Of a DNA stretch of 61,269 bases, positions 44,873 to 54,100 are shown piece after piece (the stretch's first letter is position 1; each line of letters starts with the position of its first letter). The notes below the pieces were generated by a model. That model ran no database searches and was not told the DNA's origin. It saw only the letters and a list, made by a program, of their open reading frames with translations. Made by a program: the position numbers and the translations under genes. Source of the DNA: Spirosoma luteum DSM 19990 (GTDB lineage Bacteria; Bacteroidota; Bacteroidia; Cytophagales; Spirosomataceae); the NCBI RefSeq assembly GCF_000374065.1, contig NZ_KB893253.1, positions 80,096 to 141,364 on the forward strand, written 5' to 3'.

Positions 44873-47131
44873 TTAACTAAACTCCTCTGGAAATAAATAA
44901 GCATAGAGCCGATCTGCTTTTATACGCAGAATCTCGTGGCCCTCATCAGTCCACTGTTCTCTTTCAAAATCATAAACATTTCGGAAATGATCTATTAGTT
45001 TACTGTAAAGTGGTTTGTCTTCAAGTTCATCTGAGCCAAAGCCATGAAGCATCGCCTGGTGGAAGTACGTAACAAACATGTCGCTTGGCCCATTTACCAG
45101 AAAATTTTGAGCGGCATGCGCAAATAGTTGTCTAAATTCTGGTTGCCTGTTCTTTGGTTTGCCCCCTTTTTTATGGGGAGCAATTAATCTGTTTACTCTG
45201 CCGGAGAAATGGTTAACCACATCCGATTTTTCTTTTTTAAATTCTACCCATTCTTTACTGAAGAACTCATATTCATTAAAAGGGTCTTTTTCATAAGCAG
45301 CGAACGACTGATCCGGTTGCCGCACCATTAATTCGTAGCGTGCTTCAGGGCGCGTATTGGTAAACCGGTTGGAGGTACCATACGAATACTTGTCGATTTC
45401 AGAATTATCTTTTACCGGCTCAATATTCAGGTAAAATTCAAGGTAAACTGATTCTACCTCGGGTTTATCGTTTTTGGTTCGTTCCCGCCGTGTAATCCGC
45501 ATGATAAACTTCTTTCCGTCACAAAACGCCTGGCCGTAGTAGGTGTTGTCCTTCCCTTTTAGCAAAGCCTTGCCATCCTGAGTTATGTGCAAGGGTCTCC
45601 GTTCAATTGAAAACGTTTCGTTTTTCTCGTCATTTTCATCAAGCGGGTTTGTCATTCGAGCTAATGAATAAAGACGATAATTGCCGCTTATCATTGCTGT
45701 GCCCTTATTGACAGATATTGTTTCATCTGCATCTATAAGTAAACCCGCCCGTCGCAATAGATCAGGTGTTTCACTGAGCCGTTCATTATCGTCAATATAC
45801 CGATCACCCGCACCAGATAAGTATTCCTTTAAAATCGGATGCTCGATGAATAAATTACTTATATCCTGCTGATTGGCTTCATTCAGGCGAATGGCACTGG
45901 GTGGCGTATTTGGTACCTTATCAGTTGCCGGGTCAATCTCGCGGATGATTACCCGATTCATAAATAGATGCGGATAGTGATTTACTGACCCAACTCCTAC
46001 GCCCCGATACCATTTCGACTTGGGTATTTCGCAGAAATACATTCTGTATCGGAACAGAGACAACACCCTGTCATAATCCAAATCTAACTGAACCACATTT
46101 TTATAATATAATCTAAACCGCCCTGAACTGGACTCGTGCCGCTCGTATTGAATTTGCACCCGGGCATCCTGGTCAATCCGAAGTAAGAAGTGCTCCAGTT
46201 GGCGGGTATGTGTATTGAAAAAATACCCAATAAATGTTTTATTCAAAAATGACTCATCCAAGGTTTCATTGAGAATATGAATGTAGTCAGGCAACACATC
46301 CCGTTGGCGAGCTTTCTGAACCTGTGTCTGTTGGAAAAGACTCTGCCTGATTTTGTTTTTTAATGAGTCGTCAATTTTTGTCGGCGTTGGTTTACGGCGT
46401 TTTTTCGTGCCTTTCCCTATTTTGCCAACTGGCAGCTCGGTTTCGGTAGTCATTTGGTGGGTCAGGTAAAAAGTCCCGTGCATGGGGCCAAAATCTTGTG
46501 TATCAGCCGTTACAAATGCACCCGCCAAAAGATCAAACTTTTCCTTATTTTCAATATTGATGCTCAGGGACAAATCAGGACGGCCTGCTGACCAGAAACG
46601 ACCGTTAAGATTGAGCGCCTGATTACCATACTGGTGCGCCCATACCTCTCCCAAGAGTGTACTGTCATCATGTAGCGTAAGTGAAGCCCCCGCCCCTGCC
46701 CAGGTGGTTGGTAGGCGAATATAGCCAGTAACAACATCGCCCTTTAAGGGCGAATTAGCCGGTTTAGCCGTCCAGTCCCAATACCATATCTGGAATTGAT
46801 GGTAGGTAGAGCATGCTGGCGTGGAAGGTGGTTCTCGGAAATTGCCCACTGAGGGGGAAGCTGATACAATCAGGCACTCTATACGGGTAGCTATACCCAT
46901 GAAATTGCTGGTCCGAACTGCTTTGCTCAGTAGATTCTCCTTTTTAGAGGCCCGCCCCTCAATCATTCGGTTTAGGGTGGTTACATCACCTCCACCACCG
47001 AATACAGCTAATTCAGTTGCCAGTTGCTTTTTGGTGAGTTCTCTACCTCGTAAAGTGTCAAGCTGTTTTTTAGCGGTTTGATAACGCGCCTGGGCATCTA
47101 AAAACTTTTTTTCTAATTCTTCTGGCGACAT
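44873..47131 (-). CDS. Uncharacterised HTH plus beta-rich 752-aa protein in BREX locus
   Basis: 752 aa from ATG 47131 (MSPEELEKKF); a start at 47215 would place two operator palindromes inside the gene. Residues 1-28 are coiled coil, 31-62 look like an HTH (ELTKKQLATEL...DVTTLNRMIEGR). Three beta-rich modules follow: about 115-225, 305-420 (FLNKTFIGYFFNTHTRQLEHFLLRI...RGVGVGSVNHYPHLFMNRVIIRE) and 505-610 (ISGNYRLYSLARM...YYGQAFCDGKKFIMRI), which share a G-x-Y/F-rich strand pattern; the C-terminal 130 residues are helical. No family recognised. It is the first gene of the second BREX block and a candidate repressor or sensor acting on the TTCAWWTGAA array. Confidence 0.7.
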   Translation of the reverse strand: MSPEELEKKFLDAQARYQTAKKQLDTLRGRELTKKQLATELAVFGGGGDVTTLNRMIEGRASKKENLLSKAVRTSNFMGIATRIECLIVSASPSVGNFREPPSTPACSTYHQFQIWYWDWTAKPANSPLKGDVVTGYIRLPTTWAGAGASLTLHDDSTLLGEVWAHQYGNQALNLNGRFWSAGRPDLSLSINIENKEKFDLLAGAFVTADTQDFGPMHGTFYLTHQMTTETELPVGKIGKGTKKRRKPTPTKIDDSLKNKIRQSLFQQTQVQKARQRDVLPDYIHILNETLDESFLNKTFIGYFFNTHTRQLEHFLLRIDQDARVQIQYERHESSSGRFRLYYKNVVQLDLDYDRVLSLFRYRMYFCEIPKSKWYRGVGVGSVNHYPHLFMNRVIIREIDPATDKVPNTPPSAIRLNEANQQDISNLFIEHPILKEYLSGAGDRYIDDNERLSETPDLLRRAGLLIDADETISVNKGTAMISGNYRLYSLARMTNPLDENDEKNETFSIERRPLHITQDGKALLKGKDNTYYGQAFCDGKKFIMRITRRERTKNDKPEVESVYLEFYLNIEPVKDNSEIDKYSYGTSNRFTNTRPEARYELMVRQPDQSFAAYEKDPFNEYEFFSKEWVEFKKEKSDVVNHFSGRVNRLIAPHKKGGKPKNRQPEFRQLFAHAAQNFLVNGPSDMFVTYFHQAMLHGFGSDELEDKPLYSKLIDHFRNVYDFEREQWTDEGHEILRIKADRLYAYLFPEEFS

Positions 47132-47179
47132 AGGTGTGGTAAGTGACTGATTACTCGCAGGATGGGTAAAAGTAAATGA

Positions 47180-47294
47180 TTCAAATGAATCACACAAGCA
47201 CTTGGACTGCTTCATTTGAAGTCACTATCCGATTCATATGAAGACCCTTAGGTGCTGGTTAGGTATGCATCTGAAGGGTAATCATTCATATGAA
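47180..47294. promoter_or_regulatory. Array of four TTCAWWTGAA palindromes
   Basis: Sites: TTCAAATGAA 47180-47189, TTCATTTGAA 47211-47220, TTCATATGAA 47233-47242, TTCATATGAA 47285-47294. Start-to-start distances are 31, 22 and 52 bp, close to 3, 2 and 5 helical turns, so all sites face the same side of the DNA. The array lies between the 752-aa HTH gene (minus, start 47131) and the small membrane-protein gene (plus, start 47385). It is the expected layout of a cooperative operator in a divergent promoter. Confidence 0.8.
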
Positions 47295-47384
47295 TTTAAT
47301 GCAATTCTATCTTGTAATTATTATATATATCCAAAAAAGTGTTTTAAGATTGTATCAGTTAATCATCGAACTAACCTAACTCCT

Positions 47385-47768
47385 ATGAAACCTAAACAGA
47401 AAATAATGGCGGTCTGCTGCGTTGTCCAGACCGTTCATGCGACTCCAGCCTTAGAGGCTGGCCAGGTTATTTTTAAGGAGCATCCGGGCAATATGGTGGC
47501 CTTGGTAGTGCTGCAGGTACTTTTGGGAATTACGCTGTTCCTTTATTACCGCAATTGGGTAACAACCCCGGTAAAGCACCGGTATAAGATGAATCAGCTC
47601 TGCATTGGGGCTGGCATATATCTGGCCCTGGTTACGCTGGCTGAGGTTATTGTAATTACTTTCGGTTCGCCCTTTTCGCAACACACTACTCAGTTTCTGG
47701 CGCATTCGTCCATGTGGGCTTCGGGCCTGATTGCTCTGTCGATGTGGGAGAAAATTAACCTGAGGTGA
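47385..47768 (+). CDS. Small hypothetical membrane protein in BREX locus
   Basis: 127 aa from ATG 47385 (MKPKQKIMAV); the frame extends upstream through the operator array but that part is AT-rich and unlikely to be coding. Three hydrophobic segments (about 35-55, 70-92 and 103-120). No family recognised. It is transcribed towards pglX and ends at a bidirectional terminator. It shares a divergent promoter with the 752-aa HTH protein, so both may answer to the same operator array. Confidence 0.6.
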   Translation: MKPKQKIMAVCCVVQTVHATPALEAGQVIFKEHPGNMVALVVLQVLLGITLFLYYRNWVTTPVKHRYKMNQLCIGAGIYLALVTLAEVIVITFGSPFSQHTTQFLAHSSMWASGLIALSMWEKINLR

Positions 47769-47806
47769 GGTGGTAACAAATCGATATAAATAAACTACCT
47801 CCGTAC

Positions 47807-47843
47807 AAAACGGCCCTGCTCTACCAGAACAGGGCCGTTTTTT
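47807..47843. terminator. Bidirectional rho-independent terminator
   Basis: AAAACGGCCCTG (47807-47818), loop of 11 nt, CAGGGCCGTTTT (47830-47841) followed by TT. A-rich on the left and T-rich on the right, so it can stop both the plus-strand membrane-protein transcript and the minus-strand brxA-pglX transcript. It separates the two BREX blocks. Confidence 0.9.
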
Positions 47844-47866
47844 GTTACCTATCGTACCGTGCTAGC

Positions 47867-50800
47867 TTACCCATTTCGCTTCTCGACCAAAGTCAAATGT
47901 TTATCATTATCCCGTATTTCGCCCCAGGGGGCACCGGGGGCGTTGCGGCCGCGGTCGATACCCCATTTGATGTTGGGCTTTTTGCAGAGCACATCGGCAA
48001 GCATAAAGGGGCGGATGTTGAGCCGGACGCCGTCGTTGAGGTCGGGGTTCCAGCCCTGGGGTTGATCGGCCAGCTTTTTCCAGCGGATGAAGACATCGTA
48101 GGGGGCTTCACCGTCCAGAATGAGTTTGAGTTTGGCCTGGAGTTGCTGACCGGCCAGCAGTTGCCCATCGGCACCGCTTTCGCCCGCTTCCCGGCGGGAC
48201 TCGCACTGGGTCAGATAATCGCCAAGGTAGTTGTAAATGAGTTTTTGCAGGTTGGCGCGGGTGAGTTTGTGGTAATTGACCAGCACCCCGAAGCCATCCC
48301 GCCTGCCGTCCCAGATGTGCCAGATAAATGGCCGGTTGCCAAACAGTTTGTTATGGGCGTCCATGAACTCATCCCTAAGCCACTCGCCAAGCGTGGCTTT
48401 CTTGCTGCCTTCCTGCCGCAGTAGTTCACTTAGGGTGTTAATAGCATAGTCATTTCCCCAAACGGTCTGAATAAACTCGCGCAGGCGCTCTTCGGCGGCC
48501 AGCTCTCCATTTACCGGGGGTAAGCACAGGATGCCATCGTCATCGGCATGGTGGTTGAACGCATTGATTTGGGCGATGTACCGACGGGCCTCGCCCGATA
48601 GCTCCATGTCTTCGTCTATCTCGGCGGGCCATTGGTAGCCCAGCAGCCGTGCTACGGCCACTTGCAACTGAGCGGTTGATGGTATTGGGTGACCATGAAA
48701 CAGCCACTGCGTAGGGTCATCACTATACGGCTGCGGCAGGCCGTGTGGGTATTGATCATCAGCTACCTTCTGCCAACGTTCCAGATCGAAGGGAACTTTT
48801 AAAAATGTGGCATTTGTAACCTTAAGCGCTTGGTCAATTTTTCTTACCTCATGGTTAAAAACGGGTGATGAACAAAATGCCCAAATAGCAGGGAGGTGAG
48901 CTAGATTTTTCGGGACAATTACTCCCGTATTATTATCATACATTTCTCCCGTATGTAAAGTACTAGGTAGCGACCCTGTTTGCCCCATAGCAACCCCATT
49001 CCTGCCATAAGCTAAATTATCAACTCCAGGTCTCAGCATACCTTTGCCCTGCGTTTCCCAGTTTACGATTTGATCTTTTCCTCCAAAGACCTGCATCCAA
49101 GAAACAGTTGATTGCAAATACTTCCAATTGTTGCCTAGTGTATCAATTTCCCAAAAATTACGAAACCACATATCTTTATCACCACTAACTATACCTCTTA
49201 AAGAGTGAGCGTATTCTTCTAATAGTTCTGTTCCTTTACTATTTTCCAGGGTTATCCTTGCCTCTGGATTTTTCAACTGCATAGCTTGGGTAGACGTTTT
49301 TACATCATCAGTGATAAGAGCAGCGCCTTTCGTCACTGGATTTGTATACTTAGATACATCGAGTCCCCAGAACTGACTTTTCTCGTTGGCCTTTTGATTT
49401 AGTAGGGCAACCAGCATTACATTGAAATCCCACATAGGTGTTACAAATCCTTTCGGCCCTAACCGCGCCACCCAGTCCCACTGCTTAGTGAGCAATAGTC
49501 GTTTTCTAAAATCTTTATATGTGGTAAGGAAGAGCCAGTTTTGCGGAATTACAGTAGCTACGGTTCCACCCCGTTCGGCCATGCGCAGCATCCGATCCAG
49601 AAACACAGTGGCGAGGTCATTTTTGGCATCGGTAAAATAGCGAGCGCAATGGTCAGCTATATCGGCGGCCTGCTTACCCCGTGCTAGGTAGGGAACGTTG
49701 GTGAGTTGTAGCGTGTATTTGCGGGACAGTAGTCGCCCGGCATCGGCAATACCCAGGGCCACCACGCCCCGCTGCCGCTGTTCGTCGGCGGTTTCACCCA
49801 CCAGCGCCGTTTGCAGGGAGGGCAGCAGTTCGGCAAAGGAAGCCGTTACGGGCCCTTCCACCAGTGTGGTGGGGTCGAGCAGGCTGCCTAGCGTGGGGGC
49901 CTGCTGGAATAGATCGAACAGGTCTGACATGCCATTGCGCAGGTGGTCGCGTCGGCTGCGGTCGGCCCCATCCACGAGTCGCATCCAGTCGTCGCGTTTG
50001 CCGGTGGGGGCCACACCCGCACAGGCGAGGTTGAGCCGGGGCAGGGGTCGGTAGCGGCCACAAAGCCGCCAGGCAGCCAGGGCAAGGTTAAAGGCAGCAA
50101 TCTGTGTACACCGTGGGTCTAATTCCAGCCCGTGAATATTCTGGGTCAGTACGGCGTCAATGGCTTCGTCGGCCGTCAGGTTTTCTTCCTGCATCCGCAG
50201 GGCCACCAGCACTCGAAACACCTCCACCACAATATGGCCGGAGCCCATGGAGGGATCCAGGAAGGTGATTGACCTCACCCCCCCGGCCCCCTCTCCTAAA
50301 ACAGGAGATGGGGTGGCTGGCGCATCCGGGTTGGGTGATGGCTCGCGCAGATACCGGAACGGGATCGGGCTCGTTTTGCCTGCGTTTCGGGCGGCCCACC
50401 AGGCCCCAATGGTATTGTCGATCAGGAACCGCACCATGTAGGGTTCCGTAAAAAGCTGCGTTACGGCGGGTAGTCGGGCACCGTCTATTTTATCGCCGGA
50501 GGCATTGATGCGGTCTTTGGCGTCGCTCTGCCAGAATTGGTACACCCAGCCCAGGGCATCGTCGGCGGTGAAAAAAGCATTGTCCAGTCCGTCGAGCAGC
50601 GTTTCGAGCCGCACCCGGTCTTCGGTCGCAAAGTCCACCTGCATCAGCGGGTCGTCGGGCCGGAACAGGGCGGGCAGCATCAGGCTGGCGTACTGAGCCG
50701 CAGCCGCCCATTTGTCGGTAAATCCCTCGTCTGGGGCCAATTCGTCGCAATCTTCCAGCGTAACGGCCACGCCATCGGGGTGCATCAGCAGGTCGGAGCC

Positions 50801-51091
50801 GATCAGGAACCGGGCAAAGAGCATCTTGTGCCAGAATTCGTAGGCCAGTTCGGTGGTCAGGTTGTCGATGGCTTGCCGTTTATCAGCGGATAGCTCATCG
50901 CCCAGCAGCCGGGCGCGATGCCGCAGCCGGTTGCGCAAGTTGCGGGCTTCAGGGGTCAGGTGTGCGTAGGGTTCGGCTTCATCGACAGCCAGGGTATGGA
51001 GGGCATTACGGGCACCTGTTTCGGCCAGTTTACGGGCGTTAATCGTCGTTTTTTCGAGTTGACTACGCTGTGCGGAAGTAAGGTAGGGCAT
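47867..51091 (-). CDS. pglX: BREX adenine-specific DNA methyltransferase PglX
   Basis: 1074 aa. SAM-binding motif I FLDPSMGSGH (277-286); motif IV region reads LTNVPYLARGKQ (N465-V-P-Y468) rather than the usual NPPY. Downstream blocks (ATVFLDRMLRMAERGGTVATVIPQNWLF; MWDFNVMLVAL) match large Eco57I-like methylases. PglX modifies the host genome in BREX and marks self. Gap of 21 bp to brxC. A palindromic-repeat insertion adds a Pro/Gly-rich stretch at about residues 251-272, just before motif I. The target-recognition half (about 600-1074) is not readable. Confidence 0.9.
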   Translation of the reverse strand: MPYLTSAQRSQLEKTTINARKLAETGARNALHTLAVDEAEPYAHLTPEARNLRNRLRHRARLLGDELSADKRQAIDNLTTELAYEFWHKMLFARFLIGSDLLMHPDGVAVTLEDCDELAPDEGFTDKWAAAAQYASLMLPALFRPDDPLMQVDFATEDRVRLETLLDGLDNAFFTADDALGWVYQFWQSDAKDRINASGDKIDGARLPAVTQLFTEPYMVRFLIDNTIGAWWAARNAGKTSPIPFRYLREPSPNPDAPATPSPVLGEGAGGVRSITFLDPSMGSGHIVVEVFRVLVALRMQEENLTADEAIDAVLTQNIHGLELDPRCTQIAAFNLALAAWRLCGRYRPLPRLNLACAGVAPTGKRDDWMRLVDGADRSRRDHLRNGMSDLFDLFQQAPTLGSLLDPTTLVEGPVTASFAELLPSLQTALVGETADEQRQRGVVALGIADAGRLLSRKYTLQLTNVPYLARGKQAADIADHCARYFTDAKNDLATVFLDRMLRMAERGGTVATVIPQNWLFLTTYKDFRKRLLLTKQWDWVARLGPKGFVTPMWDFNVMLVALLNQKANEKSQFWGLDVSKYTNPVTKGAALITDDVKTSTQAMQLKNPEARITLENSKGTELLEEYAHSLRGIVSGDKDMWFRNFWEIDTLGNNWKYLQSTVSWMQVFGGKDQIVNWETQGKGMLRPGVDNLAYGRNGVAMGQTGSLPSTLHTGEMYDNNTGVIVPKNLAHLPAIWAFCSSPVFNHEVRKIDQALKVTNATFLKVPFDLERWQKVADDQYPHGLPQPYSDDPTQWLFHGHPIPSTAQLQVAVARLLGYQWPAEIDEDMELSGEARRYIAQINAFNHHADDDGILCLPPVNGELAAEERLREFIQTVWGNDYAINTLSELLRQEGSKKATLGEWLRDEFMDAHNKLFGNRPFIWHIWDGRRDGFGVLVNYHKLTRANLQKLIYNYLGDYLTQCESRREAGESGADGQLLAGQQLQAKLKLILDGEAPYDVFIRWKKLADQPQGWNPDLNDGVRLNIRPFMLADVLCKKPNIKWGIDRGRNAPGAPWGEIRDNDKHLTLVEKRNG
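50271..50313. repeat. GC-rich palindromic repeat inside pglX
   Basis: CCCCCTCTCC (50287-50296), loop TAAAACA, GGAGATGGGG (50304-50313), 9 of 10 paired, preceded by CCTCACCCCCCC. On the minus strand it encodes ATPSPVLGEGAGGVR, the hallmark translation of widespread palindromic mini-repeats found inside and between genes of several phyla. The frame of pglX is kept. Confidence 0.65.
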
Positions 51092-51112
51092 GGAATATAG
51101 GAAATGAAAAGG

Positions 51113-54100
51113 TTACCGTAATATCACCGCTGAACTAGATGCCAGGGCGGACTCCAGTTCCGCTTTAAGTTCGGTCAGGTAGGCATCAATATCGGTCTGG
51201 TTGTTGAGCGTTCGTTTAGGTAGGATGTACGTTGTTGATTTGGGAGCGGATAGTTTCACCGCTTCATCAATAACCGCCTGAAACTGACTGGGTAGGGCTG
51301 AGTATCTGGTTTGCCACGTGTCCAGTGACGCTTCTTGCAATTGGCTCAATAAGTCGTTAGCGTTCAGAACTTTGATCACAGGCTTCATACCGATTTTACA
51401 CAAGAGCAGAATCTGATGTTTCTGTTCTTGTATTAATGGTTTAAAGTATTGATTGGCCTGGAGCTCAACCATTTCTGTATCATACAACTCGTTGTATTGC
51501 TGTTTCGCTTCCGTAAGGGCTGTTTTGAGTACGTCAGTCAGTCGATTCAGGAGCGGACTAACGGGGTCTGGTTCGGCCAGCAGTAGCCGGTCGGTCCGGA
51601 TGGCGTCCACTTCCTGCCGCAGGGGTTTCAGGTCGGCCGAGTCAGGGGCTACTGCCAGTAAATTATTGAGCGTTTGCCAGTTCGGTAGCCGTTCGGCAAC
51701 AACGCCTGCCTGCTTACGCCAGGTTGTAAGGTATTGTCGGATTGAGTCAGCCTCCGTAACGATCTGAAGCAGCCGCTCGTTGCCATCCAGGTTTTCGATG
51801 GCTTTGATTTCGTTGAGGGACAGAGGTTCGGGTCTCGGCGAATCGCCCCCAACGCGGTCGGCCAGTTGGCGTAGCTCACGCAGCAGTTCATTAGATTCCG
51901 CAAATTCATCATTTGGTTTTCCGGGCAGCCCGGCTTCCTGATACAATTTGCGAAGTTTTATCTTTTGGGCAGCCGTCAGCGTATGCACCTCCCGCTTAAA
52001 TACAGCCGCCCCCAGTTTCGACTGGTTCAGGGCCTGTTCGGTCGTTGAAATCTGTTCGGCATTTTTCAGAATGACCAGCATCGCGTCAATGGCATCCTGG
52101 CTCCATCCGTAGGGCGCTTTCCCGAACTGGTTGCGGACATCGCGTCCCGTTTTAGACCCGGTCCCGATAAAGCGCAGCAGGTCAACGGCCACGGGGTGGT
52201 CTTTGGGGTCTTTGTCGTAGCCCGTTTGTTTGAGGGCGTCGGGATCACCGGCCAGCGCCTTTGCCAGGGCTTTTCCCCAATCTTTGGAGTCCGCTTTGGC
52301 AAAATCCGGAAACTGCCGAACCACCAGCAGTTTGAGGGCTTCTTCCACATTATCACGCAGGGCACCCTTCTGCAGTTCGTTGCCGCCAGCTAGGTATACC
52401 AGCGCATCCCGACCAACCGCCGAAATGAATTCGGTAATAGCCTGGTTCGCCATTGTCTTGCGCGTCTCCATGCTTTGGCGCGCCTGTTCACCCTCGGGCG
52501 TGGTGGGTATCCCCTTACTTTGCAGGGTTAGATCCGCAGCGATTAATTTAATGACTTCGGCCCGTAAATCGGCATCCCGCTGCTTACGTACGTAGGCATA
52601 GGCTAGCGCAGAACCGGCTCCCTCGGCCCGAATTTCGTTGAGCACAATTGGTTCGCTTTCAAACCAGCCATCGCGTACCCACAGGTTCAACTGATTGGTT
52701 GTTGTGGGCCGCTCCGTACCAAGTTGGATAGCAAAATCCCGTTTTTCCCGGGCAACTCCCTGCTGAATAAGAAGGCCTTTGGTGGTTTCTTTAACGAAGT
52801 GTGCTAGGCGCTCCTGCCGAAGTTGCTGAATACGGTCGTCGCCCGAATTAGTAAGTTTGGTGGCCTGTGCGGTGAATTCCTGCTCCCATTCAGCTCCGAC
52901 TTTGGTTTGTAATTTGAATTCGGCACCAATCGGCATGAGCACCTTTTCGCTTACCAACTTGGCAACCAGTGCTTTCACCTGCTGCCGGAATGAATCAGCT
53001 GGCTGAGTGAGGTCGGCCAGCAATAAATCGGCAATGGTCGTTTCGTCGGATCGAACTCGTCCGTCCGCTACATCCTGTGGCAAGCGATCAATCAGGAATA
53101 CGGCACTCAAAATGCGCCCCTCCAGTAATGAGTCGCCCCCCCTGGCTTTACGATCAAGAATCAGGTTGTTCGTTTCATTCAGGAGCAAAGCCGTCTGTAA
53201 GAGTTGCTGTTGCTTCTGCTCAAAAATAAAATCGGCAGGTACTACGTGCCCCAACGGCAGTGCTGCCACCGCCTTCACGCTTTCATCCACAATCCGAAGC
53301 TGAGAGCGTAACTGCCCCGAGGTGCCGGCCGTATCAATAATCTGCAACACCCGTTTCCAGAATTTCCGGGTAGAGGGTAGCATCGGGTAGTCGGCCACCA
53401 GCGTTTCTTTATCGTCCGTTCGATACCCAAAATCGGTGCCCGACAGGTTGCGGGCGATCTCGCCGGATGCCGCATCCAGCATCTGTTCCACCTCTTTGAG
53501 TACAGTTGGTTTCTTTTGCAGAACAGTTTTACGGGTTACGGTTTCTACATCCTGATCGGAGAGTGATACTTTTACCGAGAATCGATCTTGCAGCGGTTGC
53601 AGGTAGGGCGTTTCAGACAGGGCACTTTGGCCGGTACCGATGAGCAAGAATCGACCATCGAATTGGCTACACAGGTCCTGAGCCAGGTTTTGAACATCGA
53701 TGGCTTTACCCCCATCGCGGTCAATAAATTGCTGTACTTCGTCAAGCACCAACACGGTGCAGGGAATTTTATTGCCAAACGTTAGGGGTAAGATTTCCTC
53801 ACGGATGGTATGGATAAATTCATCCCGATTGATGCTGTCAACCCGTTTGAAGTTCAACTTAAGGTATTCTTTCACCCCGGCCTCGTTGGTGGCAAAGCCA
53901 GGTTTGACGGCCAGGATAGCATTGGCCAGCGTTGTTGAAACGAACAGGTTCTCGTATTCCCGCTGAAACACTTTACCCGCGGCTTCAACGTGGGCCTTCA
54001 GCTCGTCGAAGATTCCTTCCTGCTTCGCCCAGTAATAGAACTTAAAGTGATGATACTGGGTAGGCAAGTCCAAAGCCCCCAGGAACAGTTGGAGAAACGA

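Noticed and set aside
47180..47294. CRISPR-like array (four short repeats)
   Set aside because: Units are 10-bp palindromes with unequal spacing and no spacers of constant length; an operator array explains them better.
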